DNA from: Planctomycetales bacterium
GTDB lineage: Bacteria > Planctomycetota > Phycisphaerae > SM23-33
Assembly: GCA_030673005.1 (NCBI GenBank)
Contig: DAOVFI010000154.1
Coordinates: forward strand, 1 to 6,107
Direction: 5' to 3'
DNA length: 6,107 nt
The position numbers were made by a program, and so were the translations under genes. Positions within the stretch are counted from its first letter, which is position 1. Each line of letters opens with the position of its first letter. A model generated the notes under the pieces. The model ran no database searches. It saw only the letters and a program-made list of their open reading frames with translations, and was not told the DNA's origin. Shown in pieces: positions 1 to 4,291 of this stretch.

Positions 1-1
1 C

Positions 2-199
2 GCAAAGAGCGCAGGCCCGAACGATGACCCGAACGCGGAAGTAATCCACGATCCGGCGGAGTCGAACGAGGAAAAGGCCGCGGCCTGGGAAGCGGAGTGG
101 GCCAAGAATAAGGGCGACTGCCGGTCCCGTTTCCTCGTCAAAGAGGATTACCTTGCATTCCAGAAGGCAAAGGCGGCCGGGCTGATCAGCATAAAGTAA
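2..199 (+). CDS. C-terminal part of an upstream head gene (protease or scaffold candidate), 5' end outside window
   Basis: The frame is open from the left edge and ends at TAA 197-199, giving 65 visible residues. The first part is acidic and polar (Asp/Glu/Asn-rich). It then has a Trp-containing helix (AAAWEAEWAKN) and ends in a compact basic/aromatic tail, RFLVKEDYLAFQKAKAAG, followed by LISIK. No catalytic motif is visible in this fragment. In Mu-like head clusters the gene before the decoration and major head genes is usually the prohead protease with its scaffold portion, so that role is inferred from position only. The codon choice and high GC match the downstream head genes, so it belongs to the same module. 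Another small head protein is equally possible. Confidence 0.6.
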   Translation, partial: AKSAGPNDDPNAEVIHDPAESNEEKAAAWEAEWAKNKGDCRSRFLVKEDYLAFQKAKAAGLISIK

Positions 200-237
200 G
201 CCCCAAGGCCCCAAGGCCCCAAGGCCCCAAGGCCAAG
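200..237. repeat. Tandem 8-bp repeat, unit GCCCCAAG, about 4.75 copies
   Basis: Four perfect head-to-tail copies of GCCCCAAG occupy 200-231, followed by a partial copy GCCAAG at 232-237. The array begins immediately after the stop codon of the upstream gene. It is non-coding on the + strand. Copy number in such arrays often varies through replication slippage. It is the first of several repeat structures in the gaps between the head genes. Confidence 0.85.
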
Positions 238-242
238 ACTGG

Positions 243-261
243 ATTCCCGCATTGCGGGGAT
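243..261. repeat. Short palindrome, ATTCCC...GGGGAT, possible dispersed repeat
   Basis: Bases 243-250 pair with 254-261 as an 8-bp stem around the loop ATT, with one G-T wobble (245/259). No T-tract follows, so it is a poor intrinsic terminator. The outline ATTCCC-spacer-GGGAT resembles short palindromes scattered in many bacterial chromosomes, such as the neisserial dRS3 pattern ATTCCC(N8)GGGAAT. That likeness is from memory and implies no relationship. Confidence 0.55.
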
Positions 262-276
262 GACAGAAGAAAAAGA

Positions 277-319
277 GAGGCTTCCCCTCCAATGTTGAAA
301 ATTCGGAAACAGAGGAGGT
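277..319 (+). promoter_or_regulatory. Leader copy A with strong SD, predicted SD-sequestering hairpin
   Basis: This 43-base leader ends in AGAGGAGGT, an extended SD site 7 bases before ATG 326. A matching leader precedes the major head gene (1209-1256), with three substitutions and a 5-base gap between the copies. CCTCC at 286-290 can pair with GGAGG at 314-318, and TGTT at 293-296 with AACA at 308-311. The SD would then lie in a hairpin with a loop around GAAAATTCGGA. Both pairings are kept in copy B. This suggests control of translation, but pairing strength was judged by eye and the 5+4 bp stem is modest. Confidence 0.55.
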
Positions 320-325
320 AAAAAA

Positions 326-1129
326 ATGACGGTTTTAGCAGAAAACGAACCGCTGAAAATTCTCGGCGGCGATTACCTGGAGCTTCCGGCGGATGCGACC
401 GGGCACCCTTACGAAGGTTCCATGTGCAGCCTGCGCTCGGACGGATACGCGGGCGCATTGACCGCGGGCGAGCGGTTTATCGGCCACGCGGTCCAGGAAT
501 GCGACAATTCCGCGGGCGCGAACGCGGCCAAGAACGTGAAGCTTATGCGCGGAATTTACCGCCTGGAAGCCACGCTTGCGAGCGTGGCTATCACGGACGT
601 GGGCAAGAACGTTTACGCTTCGGACGACAACACGCTCACTCTCACCCAGGGCCAGAACACTTTCGTGGGCCGGGTCGCGGACTACGTGAAGGCCAACACG
701 GCGATCATCGAGTATTTCGGACTCACGGAACTGGACAAACCGTTCAGCACGGAGTTCGACTGCCAGACCACGATTGACACGGCGGCGCACGTGCTCATAC
801 CGGGATGGATGAACCCGAACGGCCTGGTCATCACCGCGATCTTCGGTTACGTCACCGAGGTCATGGCGGGCGGCGACGAGGATCAGGGGATCGTCACGGT
901 ATCGGACGAGTCCGACAATTCGCTTGCGGTGCTCACGCCGTCGGACGAGGGCGCGGACGCTGTCGGCGACGTGGTCGAGGGTTATTTCCTACAGGAAGCG
1001 GCCACGGGCGCGGCGCACAAAAAAGTAGCGGCCGGCGAGTACGTGGACGCGATCGTGACACAGGAAACGAGCGGAGCGGACACGGCCGGCAAGATGCGGG
1101 TGTTCATCCAGTTCGTGCCGCTTTACTAA
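326..1129 (+). CDS. Decoration/cement-like phage head protein (DUF2190-like N-terminal part)
   Basis: A 267-residue acidic, beta-rich protein with no signal peptide or membrane segment. Residues 80-130 hold the most family-like stretch: DVGKNVYASDD (91-101), a TLTLTQGQ strand, then NTFVGRVADY (111-120) and a final hydrophobic strand AIIEYF. This order recalls the small DUF2190 proteins that decorate capsids or stabilise them at the shell surface. Residues about 140-267 form a second Ala/Gly/Asp-rich beta domain ending in MRVFIQFVPLY, which I do not recognise. The start at ATG 326 is supported by the GGAGG site 7 bases upstream. Its place just before the major head gene is the usual position for decoration proteins. 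The gene is bracketed by two copies of one leader (277-319 and 1209-1256). The family assignment rests on recalled pattern and context. Confidence 0.6.
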   Translation: MTVLAENEPLKILGGDYLELPADATGHPYEGSMCSLRSDGYAGALTAGERFIGHAVQECDNSAGANAAKNVKLMRGIYRLEATLASVAITDVGKNVYASDDNTLTLTQGQNTFVGRVADYVKANTAIIEYFGLTELDKPFSTEFDCQTTIDTAAHVLIPGWMNPNGLVITAIFGYVTEVMAGGDEDQGIVTVSDESDNSLAVLTPSDEGADAVGDVVEGYFLQEAATGAAHKKVAAGEYVDAIVTQETSGADTAGKMRVFIQFVPLY

Positions 1130-1135
1130 AAGAGC

Positions 1136-1196
1136 GGGCGGGTGACCTTGTTCGGCCGTCCCGGCCAAACTGGGTCAGACCCTCAGAGACCCGCCC
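1136..1196. repeat. Nested inverted repeat between decoration and major head genes
   Basis: GGGCGGGT at 1136-1143 is exactly complementary to ACCCGCCC at 1189-1196. Inside lie two smaller palindromes: GGCC/GGCC around GTCCC (about 1154-1166) and GGGTCAGACCC (about 1172-1182). The element starts only a few bases after the stop codon at 1127-1129. It could fold as a branched hairpin in RNA or a cruciform in DNA. No T-run follows (CTACAAATAATTG), so a classical intrinsic terminator is unlikely. It looks more like a dispersed intergenic repeat of the host. Confidence 0.6.
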
Positions 1197-1208
1197 CTAC
1201 AAATAATT

Positions 1209-1256
1209 GAGGCTTCCCCTCCGCTGTTGAGAATTCGGAAAACAAACAGAGGAGGT
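1209..1256 (+). promoter_or_regulatory. Leader copy B with strong SD, upstream of the major head gene
   Basis: This is the second copy of the leader seen at 277-319. The block GAGGCTTCCCCTCC (1209-1222) is identical, TGTTGAGAATTCGGAAA is nearly identical, and it ends in AGAGGAGGT, with ATG at 1261 after a 5-base gap from GGAGG. CCTCC 1218-1222 can pair with GGAGG 1251-1255, and TGTT 1225-1228 with AACA 1241-1244. Conservation extends well beyond the SD, so the copies arose by duplication or recombination, or share a regulatory job. Confidence 0.6.
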
Positions 1257-1260
1257 CAAC

Positions 1261-2214
1261 ATGAAGTTTTCAGGAATAGTTGCTGAGGGGGTTATAGGCC
1301 GATTTTATAACTTACTCGAGCAGGATCTGGGTGGCAGCTGGATCAACAAGATCGCCATGCTGATGAAAAGCACCCAGGAGACCGAGTCCTACAAATGGCT
1401 CGGCCAGGTCCCGCAAATGCGGGAATGGATAGGCGGCCGGCTGGCAAAGGGCCTCCGCGAAAAGGGCCTGTCCATCACCAACAAGAAATTCGAGAGCACG
1501 CTTGAGGTTGACGCGGACGACTTCCGCCGGGACAAGACCGGGCAGATACTCATCCGTGCCGGCGAACTCGTGGAGCGCGCGCTCGCGCACTGGAACGGTT
1601 TGCTTTCGGATGCGCTGCTCGTCGGTCACAGCACGGTCTGTTACGATGGCCAGTATTTCTTCGACACAGACCACAACGAAGGCGCCTCGGGCACGCAGCT
1701 CAACGAGCTTGCGGCCACACAGGTCCCCGCGCTCAATGTGACGACCACCACGGCGCCCACGCCTGACGAAGCGGCCAAGGCGATCATGGGAATGATCGCG
1801 TACATGCTCGCGTACAAGGACGACCAGGGCGAGCCCATGAACGAGGAGGCAAGAAGTTTCCTCGTGATGTGCCCGACTCCGTCCATCTGGACGGCCTGCT
1901 CCCAGGCGATAAAGAGCAATTCGCTTGATACAGGTTCCGGCACGCGCGACAATCCGCTCAAGGGCCAGGGGTTCAACCTGGACGTGGTCCTGAATTCCAG
2001 GCTCGCAGCCCTGACTGAGCAGATAATGCTGTTCAGGACGGACGTACGCACGGGCGCGATGATCATGCAGGAGGAGGAGGGCATCAAGCTGAAGGTGCTC
2101 GGCGAAGATTCCGACTTCTACTTTGACAACGACGCCTTCCGGTTCGGCACCAAGGCGCTGCGTAACGTCGGTTACGGCTACTGGCAGTATGCGGCCCGCG
2201 GGACGTTCAGTTGA
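1261..2214 (+). CDS. Mu gpT-like major head (capsid) subunit
   Basis: A 317-residue protein matching the Mu gpT family in length and motif order. Residues 24-34 (GGSWINKIAML) correspond to the early conserved NKIAM block. YKWLGQVPQMREWIGGR (44-60) is the hallmark YxWLGxxPxxxEWxGxR segment. SITNKKFESTLEVDADDF (71-88) matches the family's NKxFExTxxxxxDDF block. CYDGQYFFDTDH (127-138) matches the CYDGQxFFDxxH motif. The C-terminus YWQYAARG (about 307-314) is also typical. The protein polymerises into the icosahedral shell, without the long N-terminal scaffold seen in HK97-type subunits. The start at ATG 1261 follows a strong SD within a leader shared with the decoration gene. A strong terminator lies 15 bases after the stop, which fits a separately dosed, highly expressed capsid transcript. 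Confidence 0.92.
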   Translation: MKFSGIVAEGVIGRFYNLLEQDLGGSWINKIAMLMKSTQETESYKWLGQVPQMREWIGGRLAKGLREKGLSITNKKFESTLEVDADDFRRDKTGQILIRAGELVERALAHWNGLLSDALLVGHSTVCYDGQYFFDTDHNEGASGTQLNELAATQVPALNVTTTTAPTPDEAAKAIMGMIAYMLAYKDDQGEPMNEEARSFLVMCPTPSIWTACSQAIKSNSLDTGSGTRDNPLKGQGFNLDVVLNSRLAALTEQIMLFRTDVRTGAMIMQEEEGIKLKVLGEDSDFYFDNDAFRFGTKALRNVGYGYWQYAARGTFS

Positions 2215-2229
2215 TCTAATAACAATCAG

Positions 2230-2275
2230 GGTAGACCGGGACCATCGTAAGGTGGTCCCGGATTACCTTTTTTTT
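2230..2275 (+). terminator. Intrinsic (Rho-independent) terminator after the major head gene
   Basis: CCGGGACCAT (2236-2245) pairs with GTGGTCCCGG (2252-2261) as a 10-bp GC-rich stem (last pair T-G wobble) around the loop CGTAAG. GGTA 2230-2233 and TACC 2264-2267 can extend the stem past a small internal loop. Eight T residues follow at 2268-2275. It sits 15 bases beyond the TGA of the head gene, so it should end or attenuate transcription there. Downstream genes would then need readthrough or their own promoter, and I see no convincing promoter. Confidence 0.88.
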
Positions 2276-2348
2276 CACCACGGAGAACACAGAGAAAAAA
2301 AAGTCCTGGCAAAAAGTAAAAAAAACAAAAGAAAAAAAAGGAGATACC
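2276..2348 (+). promoter_or_regulatory. A-rich spacer with a 9-bp tandem repeat and SD for the next gene
   Basis: CACGGAGAA (2279-2287) and CACAGAGAA (2288-2296) are direct tandem copies with one mismatch. A strongly A-rich stretch (2293-2340) follows. The segment ends with AAGGAG (2338-2343), five bases before ATG 2349, a good SD. The ACCACGGAGAACACAGAGA pattern looks like a dispersed intergenic repeat, from recollection only. The A-rich, unstructured leader may help ribosome loading. No -35/-10 pair was found. Confidence 0.45.
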
Positions 2349-2657
2349 ATGCCAAAGAAAAAGAATCCTGTAATAGAGCCGGAGGCCTCGGCCGTTGACG
2401 AACCGGAAGTCGAAAAAGGACCGGAAAAGATTCAGCTCGTACTGATCGAGAACCGGTCGATACGCGGAACGGAATTCGCGCCCGGCACCATCATCCTGCA
2501 GGCGAATGCCATGCCGGATTTCGGGATCGCGGACGTAAACAAGGCGATCCAGGCCGGAGCGGTACGCGCGTACAACTACTCAACGACCGTGAAGGCGGAG
2601 AAGATTAACGCGGAAATAAGGTCGAAGGTCGAAAGTCAAAAGTCAAAAGTCGAGTAG
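2349..2657 (+). CDS. Small phage head protein, gp35-like candidate
   Basis: A 102-residue protein with a Lys/Glu/Pro-rich, probably disordered N-terminus (residues 1-27) and a small beta domain: IQLVLIENRSIRGTEFAPG (28-46), TIILQ, then FGIADVNKAIQAGAVRAY (58-75). The set of a strand, a G-x-x-FAPG turn and an Asp-Val-Asn-Lys-Ala-Ile helix recalls the short proteins that directly follow the Mu-type major head gene (gp35 position). The similarity is loose, so function is inferred from position. The start at ATG 2349 has SD AAGGAG five bases upstream. The C-terminal residues 92-102 (SKVESQKSKVE) are encoded by heptanucleotide repeats belonging to a larger palindrome (2621-2706). The native end may therefore have been replaced or extended by that repeat. 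Confidence 0.7.
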   Translation: MPKKKNPVIEPEASAVDEPEVEKGPEKIQLVLIENRSIRGTEFAPGTIILQANAMPDFGIADVNKAIQAGAVRAYNYSTTVKAEKINAEIRSKVESQKSKVE

Positions 2658-2706
2658 GTGTCGGCTTCCACCCTCGACCTTGGACTTTTGACATTAGACT
2701 TTAGAC
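2621..2706. repeat. Long imperfect inverted repeat built of heptanucleotide units
   Basis: The left arm (2621-2654) is a run of 7-base units of the form GTCRAAR. The right arm (2673-2706) carries the complementary pattern. Paired by eye, 2621-2654 matches 2673-2706 with about five mismatches. An inner GGTG (2657-2660)/CACC (2669-2672) stem caps an 8-base loop. The left arm is coding (end of the 2349-2657 gene) and the stop codon 2655-2657 lies near the hairpin tip. The right arm fills the gap before the SD AAGGA (2714-2718) of the next gene. No T-run follows, so it is unlikely to be a simple terminator. It resembles a mobile palindromic repeat. Confidence 0.8.
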
Positions 2707-2725
2707 TCTTGACAAGGAAATATTT

Positions 2726-3094
2726 ATGACCTTTGACGCAGAAATCCAGGGCGATGTTTCCGAGTTCCTTTCCGAAGCGGGCGAGACCGTTACTTACACG
2801 CCGGCGGGTGGGAGTCCGGTCAGTATCATGGCGGTGGTAGACCGGATGGAAGAAGCGGATGAGGGGCACCCTGAAAAGGGTGAGGTCCATTCCAAGGATG
2901 CGGTGGTGGAGATCGCCCTGGACGCGGTCAATGGGGTAGCGAGTCCCGTGAACGGGGATGCGGTGACGATTGACAGGCTGAATTATACGGTGGTGGGCAT
3001 CCGGTCGCGAGACGCGGCATTCGGGATTCTTGACTGCCATTATGAGGCGGACAGCCTCAGACATCGAGGTGGGCATCGGATGAATTATGAATAG
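2726..3094 (+). CDS. Head-tail joining/adaptor protein candidate (lambda FII-like small beta protein)
   Basis: A 122-residue protein with an N-terminal helix (residues 1-17) and then a small beta barrel pattern: GETVTYTPAGGSPVSIMAVV (19-38), an acidic loop (42-55), a strand at 59-66, and GDAVTIDRLNYTVVGIRSRD (77-96). An opening acidic helix, the G-E-x-V-T-Y-T-P strand, and a late strand in which a hydrophobic residue precedes YTVVGI are typical of FII/Gifsy-2-type head-tail joining proteins, which seal the portal ring to the tail. It follows the head genes exactly where such a gene is expected. The start at ATG 2726 has SD AAGGA at 2714-2718 with 7-base spacing. The end (LRHRGGHRMNYE) is basic. 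Beyond its stop the base composition drops, so it is the last gene of the GC-rich head block. Family assignment is by pattern, without a search. Confidence 0.68.
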   Translation: MTFDAEIQGDVSEFLSEAGETVTYTPAGGSPVSIMAVVDRMEEADEGHPEKGEVHSKDAVVEIALDAVNGVASPVNGDAVTIDRLNYTVVGIRSRDAAFGILDCHYEADSLRHRGGHRMNYE

Positions 3095-3119
3095 ATTTAA
3101 CACAAAAGCTTACAACAAT

Positions 3120-3135
3120 AGGAGGCGTGCAAATG
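3120..3135 (+). promoter_or_regulatory. SD site that selects ATG 3133 over the longer GTG 3127 start
   Basis: AGGAGG occupies 3120-3125. A GTG at 3127 would begin one base after it, too close for initiation. ATG 3133 lies seven bases after it, an ideal spacing. The protein is therefore annotated from 3133, dropping two residues from the longest possible frame. Confidence 0.8.
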
Positions 3136-3855
3136 AACATTGATGACTTGGGCCGCGAGATAGGCGCGTTTCGGACAGAGACAAAGGAATCGCTCGGCAA
3201 AATTCACACGAAACTTGACAGTCACGCAGAACGGATAACACGGAACGAAGTTGAACTCGGACATGTTGCATCAATTCAGGCGTCGTGTCGAGAGGACATA
3301 AAAGACAAGGAAATACAGACTCGGGGCAAAGTGCTCGACATTATAACGAAAATTCTTATCGGGATAATCCTTGCGGCGATAGGACTGGCGGCGGGCGCGG
3401 CGATTGTCGGATGTTCGACGCCTGAAACGTTAAAGCAGTCGGTTTCCCTGACCGACCAGGCCGTTGATTACTGCGTAGAATTGACGCCGGACAACTCGGC
3501 GATTGCAAAGCCGCTGCGGGATGTAAAAGCGGGTATGGGGCCGGTTAAACTTTACATAGGCGCGCCTGAACGCTCTGTTGTCTATGACCCGGAATCCGAT
3601 ATAGCGCAAATGAAAGCGGAGCTTGCCGCGTCCGAAGTACGACAACAAAAAATGATGCAGGCGTTTTTCCAGAATTTTGCACGTGACGTTTTGCCCGGGC
3701 AACTGAAGTCGCTTGTGCCCGCTTCTGAAGGGCCGCTGGGCGGTAGCAATCTGGAATTGTTAATAACAATTATTATAGGTTATTTTACAGGCAAGACCGG
3801 CATTGCAGGCGGAAAGAAACTGTTGGGGAAAATGAATGGCAATAAATCTAAATAA
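3133..3855 (+). CDS. Coiled-coil membrane protein with central lipobox-like site; holin/lysis-associated candidate
   Basis: A 240-residue protein from ATG 3133. Residues 1-62 are charged and helical with heptad-like spacing (EIGAFRTETKESLGKIHTKL and following), suggesting a coiled coil. Residues 70-93 form a hydrophobic membrane segment. It runs directly into AAIVGCS, a good lipobox with Cys94. Residues 95-200 are soluble and include a second helical region (DIAQMKAELAASEVRQQKM). LELLITIIIGYFTG (207-220) may be a second membrane segment, followed by a Lys-rich tail. An N-terminal coil plus one membrane helix is reminiscent of XhlA-type phage lysis-associated proteins. The central lipobox recalls spanin lipoproteins. 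No endolysin is nearby, so a lysis role is only a suggestion. It is the first gene of the low-GC module, and its 3' end overlaps the next gene by 20 bases. Confidence 0.7.
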   Translation: MNIDDLGREIGAFRTETKESLGKIHTKLDSHAERITRNEVELGHVASIQASCREDIKDKEIQTRGKVLDIITKILIGIILAAIGLAAGAAIVGCSTPETLKQSVSLTDQAVDYCVELTPDNSAIAKPLRDVKAGMGPVKLYIGAPERSVVYDPESDIAQMKAELAASEVRQQKMMQAFFQNFARDVLPGQLKSLVPASEGPLGGSNLELLITIIIGYFTGKTGIAGGKKLLGKMNGNKSK

Positions 3856-3994
3856 TAAACCTGAACAAACTAAATGCCCATTGTGCGGATTCTGGTTCGC
3901 TTTGGCAAAAGATACAAAGCCAAAGTGTCCACGTTGCGGCGCTGATGGACACAATTTTCACAAGGAAATAAAACAAGAAAGGAAGGATAAATAA
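3836..3994 (+). CDS. 52-residue zinc-ribbon protein
   Basis: A short frame from ATG 3836 to TAA 3992-3994 encodes a basic protein with two knuckles, CPLCG (Cys14, Cys17) and CPRCG (Cys31, Cys34), 13 residues apart. This is a standard four-cysteine zinc-ribbon spacing. The tail HNFHKEIKQERKDK is basic and could bind nucleic acid. It starts inside the preceding gene (20-base overlap, +1 frame) after GGGG at about 3825-3828, and its stop abuts the ATG of the next gene at 3995. Translational coupling in a three-gene unit is therefore likely. The intact cysteine pattern and tight packing argue for a real gene. I do not know its function. Small zinc ribbons in phages often act in transcription or as structural accessories. 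Confidence 0.8.
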   Translation: MAINLNNKPEQTKCPLCGFWFALAKDTKPKCPRCGADGHNFHKEIKQERKDK

Positions 3995-4291
3995 ATGCCT
4001 GAAATGTTTCCAGCACAAATTGAAAAGCCCGCAAACCTTGATGAACAGTACATTCTGAAGGACCGGGTCAAGCGCGTCTTAAAAAGTCTGAAAAATACGG
4101 GCGTCGTTTCGAGCGAAATTCAGGACGATATTCAGAGTTTATTAAAACTCGAAAAGGCGGATTATTCCGGCAAACTTGAAAAGACGATTGCAGATTACGA
4201 AGAATCCGGGTTCCTTGCGCTTGCGGTCGTGTGGTCGGCCGTACAGGCGCTTGAGGCGGCTCTCGTGGATTATGACAATCAGGTGGTGTGA
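3995..4291 (+). CDS. Small helical protein of unknown function
   Basis: A 98-residue protein of mostly alpha-helical character, charged in the first two thirds (LKDRVKRVLKSLKNTG at 21-36, EIQDDIQSLLKLEKADYSGK at 41-60). A more hydrophobic helix follows near the end (FLALAVVWSAVQALEAALVD, 73-92). That last helix could be amphipathic or a weak membrane segment. The ATG immediately follows the TAA of the zinc-ribbon gene and is preceded by a purine-rich SD (AAGGAAGGA, about 3979-3987). Its stop overlaps the ATG of the next gene by one base (TGATG, 4289-4293), a coupled-translation arrangement. I do not recognise a family. By position it could be a small accessory of the surface protein encoded next, such as a chaperone or assembly factor, but that is a guess. 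Confidence 0.75.
   Translation: MPEMFPAQIEKPANLDEQYILKDRVKRVLKSLKNTGVVSSEIQDDIQSLLKLEKADYSGKLEKTIADYEESGFLALAVVWSAVQALEAALVDYDNQVV

Noticed and set aside
200..237. CRISPR-like array
   Set aside because: The units are contiguous 8-mers with no spacers, so this is a simple tandem repeat.
186..458. Minus-strand open frame of 90 codons
   Set aside because: It runs antisense through the tandem 8-mer array and the leader and into the decoration gene, has no SD, and gives a low-complexity product.
335..1206. Other open frames over the decoration gene (335-790 minus, 424-777 plus, 805-1206 plus)
   Set aside because: These are Arg/Gly/His-rich products typical of wrong-frame reading of GC-rich DNA, and they overlap a well-supported gene that has its own SD.
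1312..2087. Frames overlapping the major head gene on both strands
   Set aside because: The gpT-type motifs in the + frame from 1261 leave no room for them, and none has a convincing SD.
2123..2398. Plus-strand frame bridging the head gene end and the terminator
   Set aside because: It reads through the terminator stem and the A-rich spacer into the next gene. The product is low-complexity Lys/Arg-rich and has no SD.
2688..2726. TTGACA at 2688-2693 as a promoter -35 box
   Set aside because: No -10-like hexamer occurs 16-18 bases downstream, and the TTGAC motif is simply part of the heptamer repeat.
3042..3083. 13-codon frame (MRRTASDIEVGIG) as the truncated start of a lost gene at the insertion edge
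   Set aside because: It is too short to separate from chance, and it overlaps the end of an intact gene in another frame.
2636..3103. Minus-strand frame of 155 codons
   Set aside because: It is antisense to the head-tail joining candidate and extends into the palindrome. The + frame has a good SD and beta-barrel pattern.
3430..3954. Minus-strand frames at 3430-3702, 3545-3769 and 3760-3954
   Set aside because: They are antisense to the membrane protein and zinc-ribbon genes, with no SD and no recognisable domain.
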